Assembly: GCA_022508745.1 (NCBI GenBank)
Contig: JAFLUP010000007.1
Span: 1 to 49,563, forward strand
Direction: 5' to 3'
Source: Oscillospiraceae bacterium
Lineage (GTDB): Bacteria; Bacillota; Clostridia; Oscillospirales; CAG-382
Length of the DNA stretch: 49,563 nt
Positions 1-7,891 of this stretch are shown here, one piece after another. How positions within the stretch are numbered: the stretch's first letter is position 1; every line of letters begins with the position of its first letter. The notes below the pieces were generated by a model. It did not search any database. It saw only the letters and a list, made by a program, of their open reading frames with translations, and was not told the DNA's origin. The translations under genes were made by a program, and so were the position numbers.

Positions 1-650
1 AGATAGCGGTACCCGAACAGCCCGTACAGGTCATGCACGCCGGAGGGGAGGAATCCGCGTAGCCGCAGATCGGAGGGGACGATGCCGAGGTAGGCGGCGC
101 CCAGCTCCGCGATATTGACAAATTCCGTTCCGTTTTTGCGGAAATGCAGGGCTCGCGCCGGACCGGAAACGCTGTAGTGCAGATTCTCTCTGCCGCTCTC
201 TCCCCGCAGCACAACGCGCAGCTGCTCTCCGTTGTAGTCGAACAGGCGGACGGTTTTCCGAAAGGTGGCATATATACGTGCCTCGCCCCCTTCCGATGCA
301 GGGGAGAGGTCCATCAGACATCCGGTGTCCTCGCAGTTGCCGTCCCCTGTTTGCAAGTCGATACTGCCCATCTCTTCGAACCGGCAGTTCAGCAAGTAGA
401 CCCGGTTGCGCGTGGAGCAGCGGCTGCTCGCGAGATAGGTTCCGGCAGTTGCACTGCGGCATACGGTATGATACGGGCGCACGGTCTCCACGGATTCCGT
501 GAAGGCGCCTCCCGATGTGAATAGATAGACCGCGTTTTTCTGCCCGTCCACCGCTGCAAACCCGTCATCTTCCGCGTCCTCTGTACGGGTTGCCGACAGA
601 GCGGGCAAACCGCTTGGCAGACGGAAAGCGATTACACTTTGTTCCGGCAT
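1..650 (-). CDS. Hypothetical protein, 3' part cut by window edge
   Basis: An open frame of 216 codons runs from an ATG at 650 leftwards off the edge without a stop. The start is supported by a GAGAGGTG ribosome binding site 6 bases upstream. The protein has no signal peptide and begins MPEQSVIAFRLPSG. It is rich in short beta-type stretches such as NAVYLFTSGG, NRVYLLNC and ARIYATFRKTVRLFDYNGEQ, with several cysteines, which resembles a beta-propeller or a sheet-rich scaffold. I do not recognise the family, and the missing C-terminal part may hold the diagnostic domain. It is divergent from the DUF4855 gene at 796 and shares a 145-bp intergenic region with it. Certain as a gene; function unknown. 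Confidence 0.75.
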   Translation of the reverse strand, partial: MPEQSVIAFRLPSGLPALSATRTEDAEDDGFAAVDGQKNAVYLFTSGGAFTESVETVRPYHTVCRSATAGTYLASSRCSTRNRVYLLNCRFEEMGSIDLQTGDGNCEDTGCLMDLSPASEGGEARIYATFRKTVRLFDYNGEQLRVVLRGESGRENLHYSVSGPARALHFRKNGTEFVNIAELGAAYLGIVPSDLRLRGFLPSGVHDLYGLFGYRY

Positions 651-730
651 GATTCTTCACCTCTCAAGGGAAGTGTATGCGCGAAAGGGCAAAGAGGTTC
701 CGCGATTTTTGCAAAATCCGTCATTCCCTC

Positions 731-759
731 TTGCTTTTTTCCGTGTAAAGCCGTATAAT
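731..759 (+). promoter_or_regulatory. Sigma-A promoter of the DUF4855 gene
   Basis: TTGCTT (731-736) and a perfect TATAAT (754-759) are 17 bases apart, about 37 bases before the start at 796. Confidence 0.7.
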
Positions 760-795
760 GAGGTGAAACTTTTCTCGAAAGGACCAATTGACAGG

Positions 796-2949
796 ATGAA
801 ACGAACAGCTTGCGCGCTGCTTTTGCTTGCGCTGCTTTTACCGTTTACCTATGCGGCGCTGCCCGCACAGGCAGAGGGAGACGAAAATTTGGTGCGAGGG
901 ATGGCATATACCATCGAAAACAGCCTGCCCACAGAACATTCCTATTCCAACTATGCGGAAGGGAATGTGAAATTCGATGTAGACAACGGTCAATTGACGG
1001 ATGGCGTGCGCGCACAGGGAAGTCCTTCAGATAACGCATGGTACCGCGCGTTCCGTTCCCACTCCCGCTATGTGACCTTCGCCTTCGACGCACCCGTGGC
1101 GGTGACGGGGCTTTCCGCAGGGTTTTACCATGGCGCTGGTTATACTGCACCCCGTTATGTGCGTCTGTACCTTTCGGAAAACGGAGAAGATTGGTTTTTA
1201 GCCGGGGAAACCTCTCCCTCCTTCCCGCAAAACGCCTCCGCACAGCGCTACGACGCGTCCCTTACGGTGGAAAGGTACGCCGCACAGTACGTCCGTGTGG
1301 AATTTTGCTGCGACATCTTTTCCTGCTGCGATGAGATCGAGATCTACGGAAGCAGAACGACGGATGGGTCGGAACGTTCCTTCACGCCGGACAAGGAGGA
1401 GGATCCTTTCTACTGCACCGGGCTGGAGGGGGACTCTTACGGCATCAGCGATATCATCAAGATCTATAACGGATATTATCCGTCCGCGCAGGAGCGCATC
1501 AATAACACGGTAGACAAGCTGCTCCCGTACATCGCATACCTTGCCGAGGACGGCACGGTGCAGGATACCATGTTCGACGCGGTGGCGTTCGTTCCCTGCG
1601 TCGGAGTGCCCTATCCCTCCGGCGGTACGCTGGTCAAGACCGCCAAGGATCCGGCTGCGGTCATGTCCGACTGGATCTATTATACCGATTTCCTGTTTGC
1701 CGACGGTTTCGAGCTGGACGCCCTCAACCAAGCGGTGGAGCAGGTGTACACGGCGCTGGGAAAAAGCAGCGAGGAAAAATTTCCCGTCCTGTTGACCATG
1801 CCGTATCCAGGTGTGCTTACAAAGCCCTTCGGCGATCTGGACGGGGACGGCGTGCAGGAAGGCTGTTCCACCAATGAGGAGCGCGTCGCCATCGTGAAAT
1901 GGTATGACGAATATCTGTCCGCCCGGTTCGCAGACGCGGGCTTTTCCCGGCTGGACTTTGTAGGATACTACTGGTACGAGGAGGAAATGAGTGAAAGCTG
2001 GTCGGCGGACGAGCGTGGATTCACCACCGACGCCATCGACGCGCTGAAGCAGACGGGAAAACAGGTGATGTTCGACCCGTTTTACCTGTCTGTCGGATTT
2101 GACGATTGGAAAGCGCTCGGCTTTACGGGCGCGGTGATGCAGCCGAACCTTGCGTTCACGGGGAGCCGCGAATACTTTGATTCGGAGATGCTCTGGGAGT
2201 TCGCGGAGGCCATCGGCAAATACCACCTCGGCGTGGAGATGGAGACCAACGAACCCTCTTATTTCCGGGGGGATCAGGCGGCGGAGAACTGCGCTATTTA
2301 TGAGCGCTATCTCTATGTCGGCTACAAGACCGGCTATATGGATGCGCTACACACCTTCTATCAGGGTGCGGGGCCCGGTTCGCTTTACGACTTCTGCCAT
2401 GCGGATTCCTCCAACTCCGCCGGCGCCCGTTTGCGCAGGCTGTACGACCGTACATACGATTTTATCAAAAACCGCTACGAGAACCTTCCCCCCGTGGTGG
2501 AGATCACGGAGGTTCCCGATGCGACCGCCGGGGAGCGGTGTATGATTTCCATGAAATATACGGACGAGGATTCCTTCTACGGGGATCTGACGGCAAAGGT
2601 GATCGAATGTGGCCACGGACGTGCGCAGGTGGCGCCCAGCCGGGCGCAGATCACCTATCTGCCGGATGCGGATTTCTCGGGGGAGGACACCATCCTGCTG
2701 GAATACAGCGATGGGCAAAATCCGCCCCAGCAGATCACCATTCACGTCCGCGTTGACGCGCCCGGTGAAAAACCGGAGGAAACAAGCGGTGAGAAACCAA
2801 AGGAAAGCAACCCCTCTGGGGAGGAAACAAGCGGGGAAGATGCGGATGGTACGCCGTGGGGAACGGTGCTGCTCATCGGCGGGATCGCATTGGTGATTGC
2901 CATGCTCGCCGTTGCCCTTCTGGTTCTGAAACGGAAGAAACAAGCATAA
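796..2949 (+). CDS. Secreted, membrane-anchored DUF4855 protein
   Basis: 717-residue exported protein. Residues 1-26 are a signal peptide (KR, then a Leu/Ala-rich core, cleavage near AQA). Residues about 30-190 look like a discoidin/F5-8C-like carbohydrate-binding fold (ARYVRLYLSENGEDWFLAGE-type strands). The middle, about 210-590, matches DUF4855, with the typical YNGYY, DTMFDAVAF and DFVGYYWYEEE segments and a DGDGVQEG calcium-loop-like stretch. A cadherin/Ig-like sheet domain follows (PPVVEITEVPDATAG onward), then a Glu/Lys/Ser/Gly linker and a C-terminal membrane helix (688-710) ending in RKKQA, so the protein is tethered on the outer face. ATG 796 is chosen because it opens the signal peptide; the frame is open further upstream but lacks a ribosome binding site. 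DUF4855 has no established activity; a glycan-related role is inferred from the architecture. Confidence 0.85.
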   Translation: MKRTACALLLLALLLPFTYAALPAQAEGDENLVRGMAYTIENSLPTEHSYSNYAEGNVKFDVDNGQLTDGVRAQGSPSDNAWYRAFRSHSRYVTFAFDAPVAVTGLSAGFYHGAGYTAPRYVRLYLSENGEDWFLAGETSPSFPQNASAQRYDASLTVERYAAQYVRVEFCCDIFSCCDEIEIYGSRTTDGSERSFTPDKEEDPFYCTGLEGDSYGISDIIKIYNGYYPSAQERINNTVDKLLPYIAYLAEDGTVQDTMFDAVAFVPCVGVPYPSGGTLVKTAKDPAAVMSDWIYYTDFLFADGFELDALNQAVEQVYTALGKSSEEKFPVLLTMPYPGVLTKPFGDLDGDGVQEGCSTNEERVAIVKWYDEYLSARFADAGFSRLDFVGYYWYEEEMSESWSADERGFTTDAIDALKQTGKQVMFDPFYLSVGFDDWKALGFTGAVMQPNLAFTGSREYFDSEMLWEFAEAIGKYHLGVEMETNEPSYFRGDQAAENCAIYERYLYVGYKTGYMDALHTFYQGAGPGSLYDFCHADSSNSAGARLRRLYDRTYDFIKNRYENLPPVVEITEVPDATAGERCMISMKYTDEDSFYGDLTAKVIECGHGRAQVAPSRAQITYLPDADFSGEDTILLEYSDGQNPPQQITIHVRVDAPGEKPEETSGEKPKESNPSGEETSGEDADGTPWGTVLLIGGIALVIAMLAVALLVLKRKKQA

Positions 2950-2955
2950 AACAGA

Positions 2956-2990
2956 AAAGAACGTATGCAGAAATGCCTACGTTCTTTCTT
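2956..2990. terminator. Bidirectional terminator between convergent genes
   Basis: AAAGAACGTA (2956-2965) pairs with TACGTTCTTT (2978-2987), with T-rich flanks on both strands. It lies between the ends of the DUF4855 gene and the mazF-like gene. Confidence 0.75.
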
Positions 2991-2993
2991 TCG

Positions 2994-3434
2994 TTATGCG
3001 GTGGTCGCGTCGTTTGCCGCGCCGCTCGCGCCGTTGTCGCCGAGACCGAAGCTGACGGAGATGGCGTTATCCACCATTTGCATGGTTTGGTCGTCCAACC
3101 GCCCCATTTTCTCCCGCAACCGCCGTTTGTCGATGGTGCGGATCTGCTCCAGCAGGATGATGGAATTTTTGGCAAGTCCGTTGCGCACCCCGCCCGTGGT
3201 CGGATTGCTGCCTGTGAGCGGTTCGCTTTGTACTTCGATGTGGGTTGGCAGTTTGGTCTTTCCGGTCTGGCTGGTGATGGCTGCCGCGATCACCGTCGGA
3301 CTGTATCGGTTCCCGATGTCATTCTGCACGATCAGGACCGGTCGAATCCCTCCCTGTTCCGAGCCGACAACGGGGCTGAGGTCGGCGTAATAGATGTCTC
3401 CGCGGTGTACGACGTTTCCGCTTTGTCCCTTCAA
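2994..3434 (-). CDS. mazF: MazF/PemK-family endoribonuclease toxin
   Basis: 146 residues. The family core is clear: [20 protein letters not shown], then [12 protein letters not shown] with the conserved Arg, then [10 protein letters not shown] with the conserved Thr, and the C-terminal [13 protein letters not shown] stretch that matches Bacillus EndoA/NdoA. MazF toxins are sequence-specific mRNA interferases held in check by a cognate antitoxin. The TTG at 3434 is preferred because AGAGGAG sits 7 bases before it; a GTG at 3443 abuts that site with no spacing. The C-terminus has an unusual Gly/Ala/Asn/Thr tail of about 15 residues. No antitoxin gene precedes or follows: upstream is the divergent feoA and downstream is a convergent gene. 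It may be an orphan regulatory RNase or depend on an antitoxin elsewhere. Confidence 0.92.
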   Translation of the reverse strand: MKGQSGNVVHRGDIYYADLSPVVGSEQGGIRPVLIVQNDIGNRYSPTVIAAAITSQTGKTKLPTHIEVQSEPLTGSNPTTGGVRNGLAKNSIILLEQIRTIDKRRLREKMGRLDDQTMQMVDNAISVSFGLGDNGASGAANDATTA

Positions 3435-3531
3435 AATAAACACTCCTCTTTGTCCCTTAACAGAATATGTTTGCTTACAGGATTAGTTTCACCTTTGCCC
3501 CCGTTCTTTATTCTGAAAAAGGAACAAAAAA

Positions 3532-3801
3532 ATGAAAAAGCAGAAAGGGTGCATATACATAGCCATGCTGCGACAGCTTTCAACGCTGGAGGCGGGTCGC
3601 TCCGCCGTGATCCGGGAAGTAGGGGGAGATGAGATGCTCCGCCGCCGCCTGTTGGAATTGGGGCTGCTTCCGGGAACGGCAGTGTCCGTCCGCAAGCGCG
3701 CCCCCTTCGGGGATCCGATCCTGCTCCGTCTGCGGGGATTTGACCTGACCCTACGGGCGTCGGAGGCCGAAAAGATCCGTGTGGAGGTGCAGGCTCCGTG
3801 A
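3532..3801 (+). CDS. feoA: FeoA, ferrous iron transport accessory protein
   Basis: 89-residue SH3-like FeoA protein. The family pattern is visible: L..L..G..A.I, then MLRRRLLELGLLPGTAVSV, then GDPILLRLRGFDLTLR. FeoA is a small cytoplasmic protein needed for Fe(II) uptake through FeoB. The start at 3532 has AAAAGGAAC upstream at suitable spacing. An internal ATG at 3565 would give the more usual length of 78 residues, so the N-terminal 11 residues are uncertain. The stop overlaps the GTG start of feoB, giving translational coupling. No clear Fur or DtxR operator was recognised in the short divergent region shared with mazF. Confidence 0.9.
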   Translation: MKKQKGCIYIAMLRQLSTLEAGRSAVIREVGGDEMLRRRLLELGLLPGTAVSVRKRAPFGDPILLRLRGFDLTLRASEAEKIRVEVQAP

Positions 3802-5777
3802 CGGTAGCGCTGGTGGGGTTCCCAAATTGCGGGAAAAGTACGCTGTTTAACCGGCTGACCGGCGCACATCAGCATATCGGCAACTTTCCCGGGGTGACGG
3901 TGGAGCAAAAGCGCGGCGGACTGCGGGGGCACCCCGAGGTAGAGATCGTGGACCTTCCCGGGCTGTACTCCCTGTTTCCGTACAGTGCGGAGGAAGCGCT
4001 GGCGAGGGATTTTCTGTTGGAGAACCCGCCGGATGCGATCATCCAGATCGCGGATGCGTCCTCTCCCGAACGGCATCTGTATTTGACTTTACAGCTTTTG
4101 GAGCTGGGGATCCCACTGGTGCTGGCGCTGAATCTGATGGACGAAGCGCAGGCGAGCGGACGCACCTATGACCTGCGTTTACTGGAAGAACGGCTGAGCG
4201 TGCCGGTCCTGCCGCTCTGCGCTTCCCGCGGAGAGGGTGTTACGGCGTTGAAGGACGCACTGCTTTCTTCGCGCCCGTCGTCCCCGCGTGTGTTTCTGCC
4301 GGACGATCCATTTTACGGGGAGATCGGCACGCTGCTTTCCCGCGGAGCGGAAAAGGCGAATCTGCCGTTTCCGTACCTTGTCTCTTGCGCAGTCATGGGG
4401 GAGGAGTCTGTTCTGCGCCGTCTCCCGCTGCAAATGGAGGAACGGACGCGTCTTACCTCACTTATCAAAAGCTGGAAAAAGGATCCCGTTGCCGCGATGA
4501 TACAGGCGCGGTATGACGCGGTGGACGCTCTTTGCAAAGGCGTGACGTCGCCGCCGGACGATTCGCCGCAGCAGACCCGCACCCAGCGTGCGGATCGCCT
4601 GCTCACCCACCGGTTTCTTTCCGTTCCGCTGTTTTTTGCGGTGCTGTTTGCCGTCTTTTTTCTGACTTTCCGCGTTTTTGGTGCATTTTTGCAAGATGTG
4701 CTGGAACTGCTGCTGTCCGCCGCATCCGATTGGGTACGGCAGACGTTGGAAGGCTTCGGCGTTTCGGAAGTGCTGACCCTCTTGCTCACGGACGGCATCC
4801 TTGCCGGTGTGGGCGGCGTGCTGCTCTTTCTGCCCACCATCCTCGTGCTGTTTTTCTTTCTCTCTTTGCTGGAGGACAGCGGCTACCTCGCACGGGTGGC
4901 GTTCGTGCTGGACCGTCCCATGCGCCGTCTCGGTCTTTCCGGGCGGGCGCTGGTGCCGGTACTGTTGGGGTTCGGCTGTTCCGTCCCGGCGATTTTAGCC
5001 ACCCGCACGCTTTCCTCCCGAAGGGAAAAGACGCTGGCGCTCCTGCTGCTGCCCTTCATCGCCTGCTCCGCGAAGATCCCGCTGCTGACATTGATCTGCG
5101 CTGCGTTTTTCCCGAAAGAAGCGCCGTTTCTGTTGCTTGCGTTGTATCTGTTCGGCGTGCTCGCCGGTCTGTTTTCCACCGCGTTCCTTTCGGGGCGTGT
5201 CCTGCCGGGGGAGTCCGGCGCGTTTCTGTTGGAGCTTCCTCCGTATCGCCTGCCGTCTCCCGCCACCGTGTTCTTACATATGTGGGAGAAAGCAAAAGAG
5301 TTCGTAAAAAAGGCGTTTACGGTACTATTGCTTGCCACCATCGCCATCTGGTTCCTGCGCTCGTTCGATTTATCCTTTCACCTTGTTCCGCAGGAGGAAA
5401 GCCTGCTGGCGGATTGCGCCAAAGGGTTTGCCGTACTGCTCATGCCGTTGGGGATCGAGGATTGGCGGTTGGCTGCTGCACTGCTCTCCGGGCTTTCCGC
5501 CAAGGAAGCGGTGGTCAGTACGCTTTCGGTGTTGTTCGGCGCAGGGGAGGGAGATCTTGCGCGGATCCTACGTACTTCTGGCGCTTTGCCGGGCGTTCCC
5601 GCTTCCCTCGCTTTTTTGGTGTTTTTCCTGCTTTATTTGCCCTGTTTTGCCGCCATGAGCGCTATCTCCCGGGAACTGGGAAAGCGCCGCTATGCCCTTG
5701 CGGCGTTCGCTTATCAAACCGTCGTCGCATGGCTGCTTGCGTTTCTCGTTTACCGCGTTTCCATGTTGTTTGTATAA
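3798..5777 (+). CDS. feoB: FeoB, ferrous iron transporter with N-terminal G domain
   Basis: 659-residue inner-membrane Fe(II) permease. The cytoplasmic G domain holds the P-loop GFPNCGKST (7-15), the G3 motif DLPG (52-55) and the G4 motif NLMD (112-115), followed by a helical linker domain. From about residue 270 there are two Gate-type membrane regions, with the signatures GGVLLFLPTILVLFFFLSLLEDSGY and VLLGFGCSVPAI; the CS in GFGCSVPA is the conserved pore motif. The C-terminal core ends in FVYRVSMLFV. The length is slightly short of the roughly 700 usual for the family. Translation starts at GTG within the feoA stop (GTGA). No feoC follows; the operon ends at a terminator. Iron supply fits the Fe-S enzymes seen elsewhere (radical SAM proteins, HemZ, fumarase). 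Confidence 0.96.
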   Translation: MTVALVGFPNCGKSTLFNRLTGAHQHIGNFPGVTVEQKRGGLRGHPEVEIVDLPGLYSLFPYSAEEALARDFLLENPPDAIIQIADASSPERHLYLTLQLLELGIPLVLALNLMDEAQASGRTYDLRLLEERLSVPVLPLCASRGEGVTALKDALLSSRPSSPRVFLPDDPFYGEIGTLLSRGAEKANLPFPYLVSCAVMGEESVLRRLPLQMEERTRLTSLIKSWKKDPVAAMIQARYDAVDALCKGVTSPPDDSPQQTRTQRADRLLTHRFLSVPLFFAVLFAVFFLTFRVFGAFLQDVLELLLSAASDWVRQTLEGFGVSEVLTLLLTDGILAGVGGVLLFLPTILVLFFFLSLLEDSGYLARVAFVLDRPMRRLGLSGRALVPVLLGFGCSVPAILATRTLSSRREKTLALLLLPFIACSAKIPLLTLICAAFFPKEAPFLLLALYLFGVLAGLFSTAFLSGRVLPGESGAFLLELPPYRLPSPATVFLHMWEKAKEFVKKAFTVLLLATIAIWFLRSFDLSFHLVPQEESLLADCAKGFAVLLMPLGIEDWRLAAALLSGLSAKEAVVSTLSVLFGAGEGDLARILRTSGALPGVPASLAFLVFFLLYLPCFAAMSAISRELGKRRYALAAFAYQTVVAWLLAFLVYRVSMLFV

Positions 5778-5781
5778 AAGA

Positions 5782-5816
5782 AAGCTGCTGCGAAGGATTC
5801 CTCGCGGCAGCTTTTT
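5782..5816 (+). terminator. Terminator of feoAB
   Basis: AAGCTGCTGCGA pairs with TCGCGGCAGCTT, followed by a run of T. Confidence 0.85.
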
Positions 5817-5829
5817 ATACGAATATGGG

Positions 5830-6345
5830 TTACAGCTCGATGTTTATCTGATACGCCTCATCGATCAAAACGTATTCCGTTCCGTGCCGGATACACTGTT
5901 CCAGCACTTGCGCGTTATCCCGAAGGACGGTTTCCAATGTGCAGTCCTCGTCGTTTACGCGGTTTTCGATGACACTTGCGAACTTCTTGATATCCTCGAA
6001 ACGGTTGCGAATATACCTTTCACTCATGACCAGACAGTAGAACCGGATTTCGTCCAGATATGCCTTTTCAAAATCTTTTGCCCAGTCGAAGGGGATATAG
6101 CACCCCTCCACGATGAGATTTTGATGATTTTCGACGGCCGTCTTAATCATTTCCCGCACGATGGGCCATAGATAGTCCGTCAGCGCTCCGTCGTCGCTGG
6201 TGGGAGTGAGCGCCGTATTTCCGCTGCGGATCAGCCCCATCTTCAAATGGTCAATGGAGACATACGGATATTGATACCGTTCCAGAAGTTTTTGTGCAAG
6301 CGCCGTCTTGCCGGTATGGGAGGCGCCCGTGATCAAAACAATCAT
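5830..6345 (-). CDS. P-loop ATP-binding protein, putative small-molecule kinase
   Basis: 171 residues. The N-terminus has a Walker A motif (MIVLITGASHTGKTALAQKL, GASHTGKT at 7-14), then VSIDHLKMGLIRS as in zeta-toxin, AAA_33 or shikimate/adenylate-kinase-like folds, and NLIVEGCYIPFDW, which resembles the substrate lid and Walker B region of 2-phosphoglycerate-kinase-like enzymes. It most likely phosphorylates a small metabolite; the substrate cannot be read from the sequence. Its ATG overlaps the stop of the upstream gene (ATGA), so the two are co-translated. The 3' end faces the feoB terminator. Confidence 0.8.
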   Translation of the reverse strand: MIVLITGASHTGKTALAQKLLERYQYPYVSIDHLKMGLIRSGNTALTPTSDDGALTDYLWPIVREMIKTAVENHQNLIVEGCYIPFDWAKDFEKAYLDEIRFYCLVMSERYIRNRFEDIKKFASVIENRVNDEDCTLETVLRDNAQVLEQCIRHGTEYVLIDEAYQINIEL

Positions 6346-7442
6346 GCGTCTTCCGATTCGCCCATGGTGCGGTCGATGAGCGCCAGCAAACCGTTGGTGG
6401 CGAGATGGGTATGATTCTCCGGGTGGCGAAGGACATACATGCCGGTTTCGAATCCTTCGAAATAGGCGCCTTTCTGCCCCACGGGGGTCAGGGAAATGCG
6501 GTAGCGCAGCCCTTCGCCGCCGGTGAAGATCAGATTCCGGTAGGGAATGCCCGCTTCGGACAGCACGTCCAGATACTTCTGGGCATTGGAAACCATTTTT
6601 TCGTAGCTGGTGGCGCCGCCCAGCTGGATGCAGTAAGAGACCTGCCCGCTGTAATCCTTCTCCCGATAGATGCTGAACGGCTCCTCCGGCGAAGGAAAGT
6701 TGTCGATGCCCAACCGAACGAGGGTAAAGGAGCCGTTGGGAAACACTTCCCGCAGCGCGTTCAGCAGTTCATTTGCCGGTTCTTGCATGGCCTGTGCTTC
6801 CAACTTTTCCCGATAGTGATCCACCACATAATCGCCGCAGAGAACCAGTTCCCCCGTAACGATGGGGTAGTAGCTCTCTCCGTCCTCCTTCCGCTCGCCC
6901 CCGCTGGAAGCGGTCAGGGTATACAGACGACTGGAGGTATCAAAGCGGATGACTCCGAAGGTGTGCCCACCGTTTTCCACATCGTAAACCTGTTCGATGT
7001 ACGCATGGATCTTCTTTTGCGCGGAGAAAGCGGAAAAGGGGTTGCCGAACAGCAGGGCATTGATGCAGATACAGCCTGCTGCCAGGACTGCGCCCATCAG
7101 ACAAGGATAGATTTTCTTCCTGCGGAAGCACCAAACGGCAAGCTCCGCAAGTACATAAAATGCGAACGCAACGCCAATGATGGGCAGTGCGTCCAGGACG
7201 GTATCCGTCTCCACAAGGTTGAGCACCGCCGTGATCGCGAGGAAAAAGACCCCACGGTGCCAGAGCTTGTTTTGCAGGAAGGTCGCACCGGCGACACAGA
7301 GGGGAAAGATGGGGAACATCATCCAAAAGCCTGCGCTCTTTCGGAAAGAAAGCGCAGCGACGCAGGCCAGCAGCGCCAGCAACAGCAGGTGCAGCAGACC
7401 GGGCGTATTCCGTTTCTGTGTTGTCTTTTCCGAACCGTTCAA
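6342..7442 (-). CDS. Hypothetical membrane protein with cytosolic or outer C-domain
   Basis: 366 residues. Five hydrophobic helices occupy roughly residues 15-35, 40-57, 62-80, 85-105 and 112-135, with RRKK after the fourth. A soluble domain of about 230 residues follows with no recognised motif; it contains TFGVIRFDTSSRLYTLTAS and GIPYRNLIFTGGEGLRYRISL. The start is a TTG at 7442 with an excellent AAAGGAGGG ribosome binding site 7 bases upstream. It lies just behind the RNHCP gene and is coupled by overlap to the P-loop kinase gene, so the three probably form one transcript. Function unknown. Confidence 0.8.
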   Translation of the reverse strand: MNGSEKTTQKRNTPGLLHLLLLALLACVAALSFRKSAGFWMMFPIFPLCVAGATFLQNKLWHRGVFFLAITAVLNLVETDTVLDALPIIGVAFAFYVLAELAVWCFRRKKIYPCLMGAVLAAGCICINALLFGNPFSAFSAQKKIHAYIEQVYDVENGGHTFGVIRFDTSSRLYTLTASSGGERKEDGESYYPIVTGELVLCGDYVVDHYREKLEAQAMQEPANELLNALREVFPNGSFTLVRLGIDNFPSPEEPFSIYREKDYSGQVSYCIQLGGATSYEKMVSNAQKYLDVLSEAGIPYRNLIFTGGEGLRYRISLTPVGQKGAYFEGFETGMYVLRHPENHTHLATNGLLALIDRTMGESEDA

Positions 7443-7456
7443 GTGAATACCCTCCT

Positions 7457-7777
7457 TTATGTGCGGTTATAGGGGTTGGTCAGCCGGATGAGAAGATCCG
7501 TATCGTCGTCCTGCTGGGAGCGGTTGTTCTTTTCTTCCCCGCAGGAGGTGCATTTGTGCGTAATGAGAAAGCCCTTGCGCGGATGCAGTGTGACGGCGTG
7601 TGGTTTCATCAACCCGCCGCAGGTGCAGGCGCGGTCGCCGGGGAGCAGATCCACGTGCAGCGACCAAAGGCAGAAAGGGCAATGGTTTCGAGAACTGTAT
7701 TGCAGCGGAGGGACCTCTTTTCCGCAATGTTTGCAGAGGAATCCGCTGTCATTTTTGGCAAAGCGTTTGGTTTCCAC
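7457..7777 (-). CDS. RNHCP domain protein
   Basis: 106 residues with the diagnostic RNHCPFCL segment (hence the family name), two CxxC pairs upstream and downstream (CKHCG, CTCGG, CTSCG), and HVDLLPGD. Such spacing of Cys pairs suggests a zinc-ribbon protein; the family has no assigned role. The start is taken as GTG 7777, 8 bases after AAGGA. The frame is open further upstream but would then run into the divergent DUF1385 gene. The C-terminal tail DDDTDLLIRLTNPYNRT is family-like. Likely first gene of a three-gene minus-strand operon. Confidence 0.85.
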   Translation of the reverse strand: METKRFAKNDSGFLCKHCGKEVPPLQYSSRNHCPFCLWSLHVDLLPGDRACTCGGLMKPHAVTLHPRKGFLITHKCTSCGEEKNNRSQQDDDTDLLIRLTNPYNRT

Positions 7778-7808
7778 GAAAAAAATCCTTGAAAATTTAC
7801 AAATGGTC

Positions 7809-7857
7809 TTTACTTTTGTGGTCAAAGATAGTATAATGCAAAGATAGTATAATACAA
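7809..7857. promoter_or_regulatory. Divergent promoter region with duplicated -10 module
   Basis: A 16-bp module (AAAGATAGTATAATGC) is tandemly repeated at 7824-7839 and 7840-7855 with one mismatch, giving two TATAAT boxes (7832 and 7848). On the plus strand TTTACT (7809-7814) is 17 bases before the first. On the minus strand TTGTAT (complement of 7852-7857) is 16 bases before TATACT (complement of 7830-7835), so both directions share the module. Confidence 0.6.
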
Positions 7858-7891
7858 AAAAATAAAAAATGCAAGAATGGAAGGTGAAATT

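Noticed and set aside
3435-3531. Fur or DtxR operator before feoA
   Set aside because: No inverted repeat resembling a known iron-regulator box could be made out in the 97 bases.
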